From the NCBI GenBank assembly GCA_947492575.1, contig CANLNK010000010.1:62001-126000 (forward strand): 64,000 nt of DNA. Direction: 5' to 3'. Shown one piece after another: positions 47,606 to 56,112 of this stretch (its first letter is position 1; each line of letters starts with the position of its first letter). The position numbers and the translations under genes were made by a program. The notes below the pieces were generated by a model. That model did no database searches. It saw only the letters and a list, made by a program, of their open reading frames with translations, and was not told where the DNA came from. The stretch is from an uncultured Thalassotalea sp. (GTDB lineage: Bacteria; Pseudomonadota; Gammaproteobacteria; Enterobacterales; Alteromonadaceae).

Positions 47606-49543
47606 ATGTGTGGTATTAGTGGACACTTTAGCTTTGATGCGTCTTTCGAAATAGACGAAGCGCTGCTTAAGAAGATGAATAATGCGCAATCTCACCGAGG
47701 ACCTGACGATCAAGGTTATCATATCGGTGCAGGTGTTGGCTTAGGTCATCGTAGGCTGTCGATCATTGATTTATCTGGTGGACATCAGCCCATTTATAAC
47801 CAAGATGGCAGTGTAGCGATTGTCTTCAATGGAGAGATTTTCAACCACCATGAAATTGCTGATGAGTTAAAAGCAAAAGGCTATCCATTTAAGACACACA
47901 GTGATACCGAAACCATTGTACATGCATGGGACGAATGGGGCGTTGATTGTGTGCATCACTTGCGCGGTATGTTTGCGTTTATTATTTGGGACAACAATAA
48001 AAAAGAGCTATTTGTTGCTCGTGATCGACTTGGCATAAAACCTCTGCATTATAGCCTTCTGCCTGATAATACGGTGGTATTTGGCTCTGAACTCAAAGTG
48101 CTTCGTCAACACCCTCTGTGCCCCCAAAATCTAAGTCATGAAGCGATAGAGGACTATCTCACTTTTGGCTATGTGCCTGATCCTAAAACCATTTTTAATG
48201 ACGTTTTCAAACTAGAATCTGGACATTATCTACACCTTAAGCAAGGTGACAATAATCAAACGATTAAGCCTGTGCAATATTGGGATTTACCATGGCAAAA
48301 CGAACCAGAGTTGTCTATACAAGATCTCGAAAATGAGCTTATAGAAAAGCTAAAGCATGCGGTCAATATTCGTATGGAAGCGGAAGTCCCGCTGGGTTCA
48401 TTTTTATCTGGCGGCGTAGACTCAGGCGCTATAGTTGCGATGATGTCGCAGATCAATCAAGCGCAAGGAAAAGAAGCGGTTACTACATGTTCGATAGGTT
48501 TTGACGTACCTGACTTTAATGAAACTGAATTCGCTAAGTTAGTCGCCGACCACTATCAAACGGATCATCATGTTGAAACTGTTAATCATGAAGATTTTGA
48601 TTTAATCGACAAGCTTACCGATCTTTACGATGAGCCATATTCTGATAGCTCGGCATTACCGACATATCGCGTATGTGAACTAGCGCGCAAGCACGTTACG
48701 GTTGCGTTATCGGGTGATGGTGGCGATGAGCTATTTGCAGGATATCGCCGCTATAAGTTGCACCTTGCCGAGCAAAAAGTGCGGGATAAAATTCCCGATC
48801 TAATTCGAAAACCTGTATTCGGTGTTTTAGGTAAGCTTTATCCCAAATTAGATTGGGCTCCGCAATATTTGCGAGCGAAAACAACATTTCAATCACTTGC
48901 CATGAGTAGCAGCCAAGCTTACCTCAATAGCATGAGTAAGCTTAGAAGTGATGAAAGAAAACAGCTGTATTCAGGCAGTTTTAAATCGCGACTTAACGGA
49001 TATAGCTCCGAGCAAGTATTTGAGCGTTACTTAGCGGGCAAACACTTTGACGACAAGTTAAAAGAAGCTCAGTACCTTGATTATAAAACATGGGTGCCTG
49101 GTGATATTCATACCAAGGTAGACCGCGCAAGCATGGCGCACGGTTTAGAAGTTCGGGTTCCAATTTTTGATCATTTGTTTGTCGAGTGGGCGTTCCGAGC
49201 GCCATCTTCTGAAAACTTAAAGCAAGGTGAAGGCAAGGCTATCTTCAAAAAGCTACTCGTACCACATGTACCGAATGACAACTTATACCGCAAGAAGATG
49301 GGTTTTAGTATTCCATTAGCGCAGTGGCTTAGAGAGCCACTGAAAGAAAAAATGCAGCACTTACTGACATCTACAGCCATTGCAGATACTCAAATTTTTG
49401 CAATGGATAAGTTGACCAATATGGTTAACGAACACCTTTCTGGTAAATCAGATCACAGTGCAGCGCTGTGGACCTTGATGATGCTTGCTCAGTTTATTGA
49501 AAAAGAGCAGTTGTGTAGTGAAAAAGAAGAGTGCGCAGCGTGA
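47606..49543 (+). CDS. XrtA/PEP-CTERM system amidotransferase (AsnB-like)
   Basis: A 645-residue class II glutamine amidotransferase of the asparagine synthetase type (TIGR03108 type). Nucleophile C2 follows the initiator in MCGISGHFSF; the synthetase half has the ATP pyrophosphate loop SFLSGGVDSGAIVAMM and SGDGGDELFAGYRRY. In XrtA loci it probably amidates a uronic acid or similar group in the polysaccharide rather than making asparagine (inference from context). Confidence 0.93.
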   Translation: MCGISGHFSFDASFEIDEALLKKMNNAQSHRGPDDQGYHIGAGVGLGHRRLSIIDLSGGHQPIYNQDGSVAIVFNGEIFNHHEIADELKAKGYPFKTHSDTETIVHAWDEWGVDCVHHLRGMFAFIIWDNNKKELFVARDRLGIKPLHYSLLPDNTVVFGSELKVLRQHPLCPQNLSHEAIEDYLTFGYVPDPKTIFNDVFKLESGHYLHLKQGDNNQTIKPVQYWDLPWQNEPELSIQDLENELIEKLKHAVNIRMEAEVPLGSFLSGGVDSGAIVAMMSQINQAQGKEAVTTCSIGFDVPDFNETEFAKLVADHYQTDHHVETVNHEDFDLIDKLTDLYDEPYSDSSALPTYRVCELARKHVTVALSGDGGDELFAGYRRYKLHLAEQKVRDKIPDLIRKPVFGVLGKLYPKLDWAPQYLRAKTTFQSLAMSSSQAYLNSMSKLRSDERKQLYSGSFKSRLNGYSSEQVFERYLAGKHFDDKLKEAQYLDYKTWVPGDIHTKVDRASMAHGLEVRVPIFDHLFVEWAFRAPSSENLKQGEGKAIFKKLLVPHVPNDNLYRKKMGFSIPLAQWLREPLKEKMQHLLTSTAIADTQIFAMDKLTNMVNEHLSGKSDHSAALWTLMMLAQFIEKEQLCSEKEECAA

Positions 49544-50718
49544 AATTATTAACGATTTCGAGCTTATACCCAAACAATAAAGACCCTAAGCATGGCGTGT
49601 TTGTGGAAACTCGATTAAAGCATCTGGTAAAGCACTATCCAGACGTAAAGCCTATTGTTATTGCACCTGTTCCTTGGTTCCCTTTCTCTCACAAAATTTT
49701 TGGTGAGTACGGCCGTTATGCGGGCGTTGAATATCAAGAAGAACGAAACGGAATTCAGGTGTTTCATCCTAAATATTTGGTGCTACCTAAGATAGGGATG
49801 TATTTAACCCCAAAATTTATGGCGTGGAGTTTATCGCGTTGTATTAAACGATTAAAAAAAGCGGGTTACGAATTCGATGTCATTGATGGTCATTACTTTT
49901 ATCCTGACGGTGTAGCGATCAGCAAAGTGGCAGAACAATTTAATTTACCTTTTACCTGCACAGCTAGAGGCACAGATATCAACTTGATACCTGAGTACCC
50001 TAAGGCAAGAGCAATGATTCAAAAGGTATTTAGGAAAGCCAGCCATATGATGGCAGTATGCCAAGCACTATCGAACGAAATGATTAACTTAGGTGCTGAA
50101 AAGTCTAAGGTGACAACACTTAGAAATGGCGTCGATTTAGCACTTTTTCGAGCTTCTACTAATGAGCAGCAGTTAAGCCTCAAGTCGAGCCTTAATATAA
50201 CGAAACCTCTCATCATCTCTGTTGGTTGGTTAATCGAAAGGAAAGGACATTATTTAGTAATAGAGGCGATGAAATCTATCCCAAATGCAACTTTGGTGAT
50301 TGCTGGCGATGGCCCGGATTTATCTAAACTGAGAGCGTTATCAAAAAGTTTAGGTGTAGACGATAGAGTAAAATTTCTAGGCGCATTATCACAACCTGAA
50401 CTAAATAAATGGTTCCAAGCCGCGGATGTGTCAGTATTGGCATCGAGCAGGGAAGGTTGGGCAAACGTTCTATTGGAGTCTATGGCATCAGGTACACCTG
50501 TGGTCGCCACTAAAGTCTGGGGTACACCTGAAGTTGTGCAAAATGAGACGGCTGGCGTCTTAGTGGAACGAACCAGCGATGATATTGCGCAAGGTATTAA
50601 GACAGTATTGAATCAAGAGGTTAATCGCGAAGCGGTACGAGCGTATGCAGAACAGTTTGATTGGCAGCATACATCGGATGGTCAATATGGGATTTTTTCA
50701 CGGGTAAAAAAATCATGA
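49540..50718 (+). CDS. GT4-family glycosyltransferase
   Basis: A 392-residue glycosyltransferase. N-terminal LLTISSLYPNNKDPKHGVFV, then the donor half with ISVGWLIERKGHYLVIEAM and SSREGWANVLLESMASGTP. The GTG at 49540 overlaps the amidotransferase stop by four bases (GTGA) with GAAGAG upstream; a GTG at 49531 would add three residues. The end overlaps the next start (ATGA). Sugar specificity unknown. Confidence 0.88.
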   Translation: MKLLTISSLYPNNKDPKHGVFVETRLKHLVKHYPDVKPIVIAPVPWFPFSHKIFGEYGRYAGVEYQEERNGIQVFHPKYLVLPKIGMYLTPKFMAWSLSRCIKRLKKAGYEFDVIDGHYFYPDGVAISKVAEQFNLPFTCTARGTDINLIPEYPKARAMIQKVFRKASHMMAVCQALSNEMINLGAEKSKVTTLRNGVDLALFRASTNEQQLSLKSSLNITKPLIISVGWLIERKGHYLVIEAMKSIPNATLVIAGDGPDLSKLRALSKSLGVDDRVKFLGALSQPELNKWFQAADVSVLASSREGWANVLLESMASGTPVVATKVWGTPEVVQNETAGVLVERTSDDIAQGIKTVLNQEVNREAVRAYAEQFDWQHTSDGQYGIFSRVKKS

Positions 50719-51566
50719 AAATAGTTTCATCCAAAAACAGATATTCGAAAGTTATAAAGCCTTTTCTGCAAAAGCTGTATTTTCATCAACGCACTGAAAA
50801 TAGGTTATTAATCTTGGGTTGCCAGCGAAGCGGAACGACCTTACTCTCGAAATTATTTGATGAAGTTTTTTCTTGCGCTGTTTATGGAGAGTACTCGGCT
50901 TTTTCAAATCAAGATACTTATCGATTGAGGCTTAATGATTTATCGTCTGTAGTAGAAGCTTTAGAGAACATTAAAATACCTACTGTCATCCTAAAGCCTT
51001 TGGTTGAAAGCCAAAATGCGAATGTATTATTGGAAAGTATTCCTCAGTCAAGTGTTATCTGGATGTATCGCAATCCATTTGAAGTGGCGAGTTCATCTAT
51101 TAATAAATTTGGTATTCACGAGGGAGCGATAAATAAAATAAGACCGTTGTATGACTCTGAATTTGCCAAGAATCCATGGACAACATGGCTAACAGAGAAG
51201 GTGAATCCAGAGCATATTGAGCACTTTAGACCCTACTTTGACTTAGCGATGAACCCAAACGATGCGGCAATGATCTTCTGGTATCTGCGTAATGTTCAAT
51301 ATTTTGAAAACTCCTTACAGGGAAATGAGCGTGTGATGTTATTAAATTATGAGCAGCTTTTATTGCATGGGAAAGAGATATCAGCAAAAATTAGTCGCTT
51401 TTTAGGGCGAAAAATTGACTTAAATGTAGCCAAAGTTGAACGTCAAACAGCGGCATTGGAGCTTAATGTGGATAGCGCGATTCAGAGCAAATGCTTTGAG
51501 CTATACGAAAGATTTAAAAGCATAGAAAATAATGAAAATATTGTATCACCACAGAATCGCCTCTAA
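50715..51566 (+). CDS. Sulfotransferase-family protein 1
   Basis: A 283-residue PAPS-dependent sulfotransferase-like enzyme. The 5'-phosphosulfate loop is LGCQRSGTTLLSKLF (about residues 35-49) and the 3'-phosphate region is VIWMYRNPFEVASSSI. The ATG at 50715 gives an ATGA overlap with the glycosyltransferase; the longer in-frame start at 50661 would overlap that gene by 58 bases. It probably sulfates the exopolysaccharide. It overlaps the next gene by 35 bases. Confidence 0.82.
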   Translation: MKIVSSKNRYSKVIKPFLQKLYFHQRTENRLLILGCQRSGTTLLSKLFDEVFSCAVYGEYSAFSNQDTYRLRLNDLSSVVEALENIKIPTVILKPLVESQNANVLLESIPQSSVIWMYRNPFEVASSSINKFGIHEGAINKIRPLYDSEFAKNPWTTWLTEKVNPEHIEHFRPYFDLAMNPNDAAMIFWYLRNVQYFENSLQGNERVMLLNYEQLLLHGKEISAKISRFLGRKIDLNVAKVERQTAALELNVDSAIQSKCFELYERFKSIENNENIVSPQNRL

Positions 51567-52680
51567 AGACGGCCAATATGTTCATGTAGAAGAAATCATC
51601 AAAGCCATGCGAGAGCTTGGTCATGAGGTCATTGTGGTTGGTCCCGCTGTTGCTGAAAATTCAGAGTTTGGTAGCGATAGTGGTTGGGTGGACGTGCTTA
51701 AAGCAAAGCTTCCACAATGGTTCTACGAAATCCTTGAATTCTCTTATTCATTCTATGCCTTTTTTAAACTGGCTAGGGCGATCATAAAGCATAAGCCAGA
51801 TGCCATTTACGAACGTTGTAACCTTTTCTTACCTGCTGGTATCTGGGCTAAAAAGCTATTTAAGTTGCCGCTTCAGTTGGAAGTAAATTCACCTCTTTAT
51901 CTTGAGCGAAAAAAATATAGTGGTATTGCATTAGACAAACTGGCTAAATGGTCCGAGGCTTATGCTTGGAGTAATGCCGATAGAGTCTTGCCCGTTACAG
52001 AGGTACTCGCCACCTACATTCGTAAGGAAGGCGTGGATGATAAGAAAATCCGGATTATTCCCAATGGTGTTGATACCCGAGTCTTTAAACCCAAGCAACC
52101 AGCTAACCGAGCAGCACGTTTCCAAGGCAAGTTAGTTGTGGGCTTTGTGGGCTTTTGTCGTGAGTGGCATAAGCTAGACGAAGTGATGAAGCTGCTAGCC
52201 GCTTCAAAGAGAAATGATTTAATTTTTCTAGTCGTTGGTGATGGGCCTGTAATTAAGGAATTAAAAGTACTTGCTGGCGAGCTAGAATTTGAACAACACT
52301 TTGAATCCACCGGTTTAGTTAAGCGCGAAGATATGCCGCACTGGTTAGATCAAATTGACATTGCCCTTCAGCCAGCCGTAACACCTTGGGCTTCACCTTT
52401 AAAAATGATTGAATATTTGGCGAAAGGCCATGCAATTGTCGCCCCTGACGCTGATAATATTCTTGAGTTGCTTGATAAGGAAAATAGTTGTTTGTTTCAA
52501 GAAGGCGACATGCCGGGAATGATCTCGCAGATTGAACGTTTAATTGAGCACAAGGCTTTAAGAGAGCATTGCTCTGCTAAAGCATTGGCTACGATTAGTC
52601 ACTTATCTTTATCATGGAAAGGTAACGCCAACAAAATAATTGACGAATATACTGCGTTGACCAAAAAGTCGTATACATAG
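51532..52680 (+). CDS. GT4-family glycosyltransferase
   Basis: A 382-residue glycosyltransferase. The N-terminus MKILYHHRIASKDGQYVHVE has the G-loop of the acceptor domain; the donor domain holds VVGFVGFCREWHKLDEVMKL and the segment SPLKMIEYLAKGHAIVAPD. The start lies 35 bases inside the sulfotransferase gene, an unusually long overlap but the only ATG that keeps the family N-terminus. Sugar specificity unknown. Confidence 0.88.
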   Translation: MKILYHHRIASKDGQYVHVEEIIKAMRELGHEVIVVGPAVAENSEFGSDSGWVDVLKAKLPQWFYEILEFSYSFYAFFKLARAIIKHKPDAIYERCNLFLPAGIWAKKLFKLPLQLEVNSPLYLERKKYSGIALDKLAKWSEAYAWSNADRVLPVTEVLATYIRKEGVDDKKIRIIPNGVDTRVFKPKQPANRAARFQGKLVVGFVGFCREWHKLDEVMKLLAASKRNDLIFLVVGDGPVIKELKVLAGELEFEQHFESTGLVKREDMPHWLDQIDIALQPAVTPWASPLKMIEYLAKGHAIVAPDADNILELLDKENSCLFQEGDMPGMISQIERLIEHKALREHCSAKALATISHLSLSWKGNANKIIDEYTALTKKSYT

Positions 52681-52707
52681 AGAGAATAATATTAGGGGCG
52701 TAATACT

Positions 52708-53679
52708 ATGGGCAGAATAATACTAACGGGATTGGCGCGATCAGGAACAACTTTTCTCGCCAAACTTTTCGATAGTCATCGAGATGTATTTTATAAACAT
52801 GAACCTGATGGTTTTAATAAAAATAAGTTTGATGTGCCTAGAATTCCCGCCGAACAAGATTACGATACATTGGAGGTTAATGCGCGAAAATACATTGATT
52901 TCTTGTTTAGCGTCAGAGATTTAAAGTCTTTAGGCAAAGAGCCTTTTTTTGACAAAAGCTATCGTTCTACTGCAAAGAAAACAATAATGGTGATTTGGGT
53001 TTATATACTTAAAGTTCATGAACGAGCTTTTAAGCAGAAATTAAGGGGCAATGTAGTACCTGAGTTTAAGTCGAGTGATAAAGAACATAATACGGTTTTG
53101 AAACTTGTCGCTAGTCTTGGTCGAACGGGACTTTTCCTCCATACTGAGAGTAACATTAAGTATGTCCACATTATTCGTCACCCAGCAGGCGTTGCAGCTT
53201 CTAGAATTAGGGGGGATATTGAGGGAAATATGCAGGGCGAAACCTTCATGGATGAACTCGTTTGCTTGCCCGAGGCGAAACAGTATAACTTTACTGAACA
53301 AGATATTGCGAGTTTTACCAATGTGCAGCGCTACGCCTACGAGTGGATGCTGATCAACGATAAAGTCTTTGAGGAGTGCAATGACAAGGACAATTATGTT
53401 TTAGTTAGCTACGAAGCACTATGCCAAGATACAGAAATGGAATTGCGTAGAGTTTTTGATAAATGTGGACTACCGTGGTGCAGCCAAACAGAAGAGTTTA
53501 TTAGACATTTAGAGGGCTTTTCAAGTGCTAAAGGGCGATACTACAGTGTTATGCGGTCGCCAAAACTTTCAGCTAATAAATGGCGAGAAGAACTATCTGA
53601 AGAACAGATAGCTGAGGTAGCAGCAGTTGTATCGCAAAGTAAAGTCGCCAACGTTCTTTTTGCCGAATACAACTGTTAG
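52708..53679 (+). CDS. Sulfotransferase-family protein 2
   Basis: A 323-residue sulfotransferase-like enzyme. The PAPS 5'-loop is LTGLARSGTTFLAKLFDSH at the N-terminus; the 3'-phosphate motif is YVHIIRHPAGVAASRIRGD. It differs strongly from the other sulfotransferases here, so it probably modifies a different sugar position. It follows the GT4 gene by 27 bp. Confidence 0.85.
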   Translation: MGRIILTGLARSGTTFLAKLFDSHRDVFYKHEPDGFNKNKFDVPRIPAEQDYDTLEVNARKYIDFLFSVRDLKSLGKEPFFDKSYRSTAKKTIMVIWVYILKVHERAFKQKLRGNVVPEFKSSDKEHNTVLKLVASLGRTGLFLHTESNIKYVHIIRHPAGVAASRIRGDIEGNMQGETFMDELVCLPEAKQYNFTEQDIASFTNVQRYAYEWMLINDKVFEECNDKDNYVLVSYEALCQDTEMELRRVFDKCGLPWCSQTEEFIRHLEGFSSAKGRYYSVMRSPKLSANKWREELSEEQIAEVAAVVSQSKVANVLFAEYNC

Positions 53680-53690
53680 TAGGAAATGTA

Positions 53691-54977
53691 GTGCTTGCCA
53701 AATCAGCTAAATGGAAATATTTAACAAAATTTAAACAAGTAGTAAAATATTGCTTGGTATTGTTTTTAGTGGGTTTGTTTATAGCTAACGTCTTATTTCC
53801 CAATCGATTTTATGAATTGAATGTACTTATTCATAAGTATACGGACTTGAATATTCGTCAGAACACAGGGCTACATAAATACACATTAATTTTTATCAGA
53901 AAGATGACAATCTTTTTGCCCTCCGTAGATGAAATTGAAATTGAACGTGAATTTATGCAGGTTGGTGTCGTTGACCCTGAAAGTGTTAACCAAGAGGTGG
54001 GACAGGTTGTATCTGAAAGATATTATATCGACAATGAGGAACGTTTTTTAAAAGTCTTGCGCACGGCGAAAGCAGGCTCGGTAATTACCTTAATGCCCGG
54101 TGAATATCATATTGTTAAAAGTAAAATCGAGATAGGCTTCCCTGGCGAGGTTTATAAACCTATTACTGTTAGAGCAAGTAACTATGGAGACGTAAAACTT
54201 CGCCTTGGAACCAAGCAAGGGTTCTTGGTTAATAAACCTTTTTGGGTTTTTGAAAACCTAATAATTGAAGGCGAGTGTACTCACGATAGCTGGTGTGATC
54301 ATGCTTTTCATTTAGTAGGAAATGCTGATTATACGGTTATTAGAAATAACCATGTCAAAAACTTTAATGCACATATTAAATCAAATGGCTATCGTGAGAG
54401 CAAACAAAGCTCAAAACGCATCTTTCCTAATTATGTAACGATTCAAAACAATACGCTTATAAATGAATGGAAAAGAAATACAATAAACTCAGTAACCCCC
54501 ATAGATATAGTTGGTGGAGAACACTGGAAAATAAAACACAATTTTATTGCTGACTTTGGAAAGTATGGAAGAAAGGGGCGAGGCGTTACATACGGTGCTT
54601 ATTTGAAGGGTGATGGTAAGTACGGAGTGATGGAAGAAAACCTTGTTGCTTGTGCGTGGAGATTGCCCCACACTTCTACGACAGACATACGTATAGGGCT
54701 GTCTCTTGGCGGTGGAGGAACAGGCCCACAATTTTGCCACAACGGCATATGTGAACAAGAGCATGAAGGTGGAATAATACGCAACAATATTATTGTAAAT
54801 TGTTTTAATGATGTCGGTATTTATCTAAATAAAGCACGAAATAGTATGGTTTACGGCAATCACGTATTAAGCTCCGTAGGCATAGATTTACGTTTCCCGC
54901 AGACTAGTGCAGAGATCTTTAATAACAAAATTGATGGCAGAGTAAGAACTAGAAACGGTGCTACGCTTGTTGAGTAA
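53691..54977 (+). CDS. Membrane-anchored right-handed beta-helix protein (lyase-like or epimerase-like)
   Basis: A 428-residue protein. One N-terminal transmembrane segment (about residues 18-36) anchors a large domain predicted to be periplasmic. From about residue 115 the sequence shows repeated strand turns (ITVRASNYGDVKL, FWVFENLIIEG, YTVIRNNHVKNF, YVTIQNNTLIN, GGIIRNNIIVNCF) characteristic of a right-handed parallel beta-helix, as in chondroitinase-B-like or alginate lyases and epimerases. It may trim, epimerise or bind the polymer; catalytic residues could not be fixed. GTG start after AGGAA. Located between two sulfotransferase genes. Confidence 0.75.
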   Translation: MLAKSAKWKYLTKFKQVVKYCLVLFLVGLFIANVLFPNRFYELNVLIHKYTDLNIRQNTGLHKYTLIFIRKMTIFLPSVDEIEIEREFMQVGVVDPESVNQEVGQVVSERYYIDNEERFLKVLRTAKAGSVITLMPGEYHIVKSKIEIGFPGEVYKPITVRASNYGDVKLRLGTKQGFLVNKPFWVFENLIIEGECTHDSWCDHAFHLVGNADYTVIRNNHVKNFNAHIKSNGYRESKQSSKRIFPNYVTIQNNTLINEWKRNTINSVTPIDIVGGEHWKIKHNFIADFGKYGRKGRGVTYGAYLKGDGKYGVMEENLVACAWRLPHTSTTDIRIGLSLGGGGTGPQFCHNGICEQEHEGGIIRNNIIVNCFNDVGIYLNKARNSMVYGNHVLSSVGIDLRFPQTSAEIFNNKIDGRVRTRNGATLVE

Positions 54978-55978
54978 TGAACTTTATTTTTCGAGTTGGT
55001 CGTTGGAAGTATATTTTTTGGAATAAAATGATGCAGGATACACAAAACGTTTGTTTTTTATTGGGGGTTTTGCCCAGAACAGGAACAAACTATGTCGCAA
55101 ATTTAATAGAGTGCCATACAAAAGTTATTGCAGAAGGCCCGTTGTGGGAAGATTTTTTTGTTAGTAACTCAAGCCATTTAACTAAATTTGCTGATAATAG
55201 TCTGCGCTATTGGAATAGTCGATGGGATCCTGAAGGAACGTTACTTAACAAAAAACGTTTATTCAATGCATTGGGACGAGGCTTGCTGTCCTTTATTAAT
55301 GAGCAAAAAACCAAACCAGAACATCAAGACAAACTTATTATTGCCAAAACTCCAACAGTCAGAAATCTAGCAAATTTCTTTGAGTTGTTCCCTGAAAATA
55401 AACTCATTATTGTTGTGAGAGACGGGCGAAACATTATTGCTTCAGGTGAAAAGTCGTTTCGTTGGGATTTTGATAAAGCGTCTAGAGATTGGGCCCGTGG
55501 AATAAACAATATCATGAACTTTATTGATAGCCATTCTGATAAATCAGACAACATCCTGTTGTTGAAGTATGAGGATGTCTACAACAACACTTATCATGCT
55601 TTAAGTGAAATACTTACGTTTCTTTCACTTGACCAAACAGAATTTGATTGGGATGCAGCTAATAATTTAGGGATTTCTGGTTCGTCAGAGACCGTTGATA
55701 AATACGGTGAAGTTTCGTGGCAAAAAAAATCTAAAAAAACTAATGATTTCAAGCCTTTAGAAAGGTTTGGGGCATGGTCAACAGGGAAGCGTTTGAGATT
55801 TTCTTGGTTGGCTGGCAATGCCGCACGAAGGATTGGGTATGATGTTGACACCTTACCATCTGGCCTTGGATTTAAGGCATATCAATTGATGTTGACGATG
55901 ACATGGCCATTAAGGTCAGTCCCAAGAGCTATTTTTTACGCCCTTAAAGAAAAACGTTTCATACTCAAATCTCATTAG
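54977..55978 (+). CDS. Sulfotransferase-family protein 3
   Basis: A 333-residue sulfotransferase-like enzyme. The 5'-loop appears as LLGVLPRTGTNYVANLIECH and the 3'-phosphate motif as LIIVVRDGRNIIASGEKSF. The start overlaps the beta-helix gene stop by one base (TAATG). C-terminal region includes basic segments that may hold the acceptor polysaccharide. Confidence 0.83.
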   Translation: MNFIFRVGRWKYIFWNKMMQDTQNVCFLLGVLPRTGTNYVANLIECHTKVIAEGPLWEDFFVSNSSHLTKFADNSLRYWNSRWDPEGTLLNKKRLFNALGRGLLSFINEQKTKPEHQDKLIIAKTPTVRNLANFFELFPENKLIIVVRDGRNIIASGEKSFRWDFDKASRDWARGINNIMNFIDSHSDKSDNILLLKYEDVYNNTYHALSEILTFLSLDQTEFDWDAANNLGISGSSETVDKYGEVSWQKKSKKTNDFKPLERFGAWSTGKRLRFSWLAGNAARRIGYDVDTLPSGLGFKAYQLMLTMTWPLRSVPRAIFYALKEKRFILKSH

Positions 55979-55995
55979 GCATATAAAGGAGTAAT

Positions 55996-56112
55996 ATGAG
56001 CTCACTATTTTTTTTGATTAATATGATTGCAGCTGTGTTACTTGCACGTTATTTTTCTAATCTAGAAGTTGAAAGTAGAACTCGTGAATCGTCTGATAAG
56101 GATGTAACTTAG
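55996..56112 (+). CDS. Small 38-residue membrane protein
   Basis: ATG at 55996 with AAGGA at 55986-55990 opens a 38-codon frame. The peptide starts MSSLFFLINMIAAVLLARYF, a single transmembrane helix, followed by a short charged tail (ESRTRESSDKDVT). The stop overlaps the GTG start of the O-ligase gene by one base, so translation is coupled. Its tight fit in the operon argues that it is real. It may be a helper of the polymerase or ligase; I know of no family for it. Confidence 0.6.
   Translation: MSSLFFLINMIAAVLLARYFSNLEVESRTRESSDKDVT

Noticed and set aside
50509-50517. ACTAAAGTC, a further match to the candidate CrbR core
   Set aside because: It lies inside a glycosyltransferase coding sequence and lacks the flanking matches; most likely chance.
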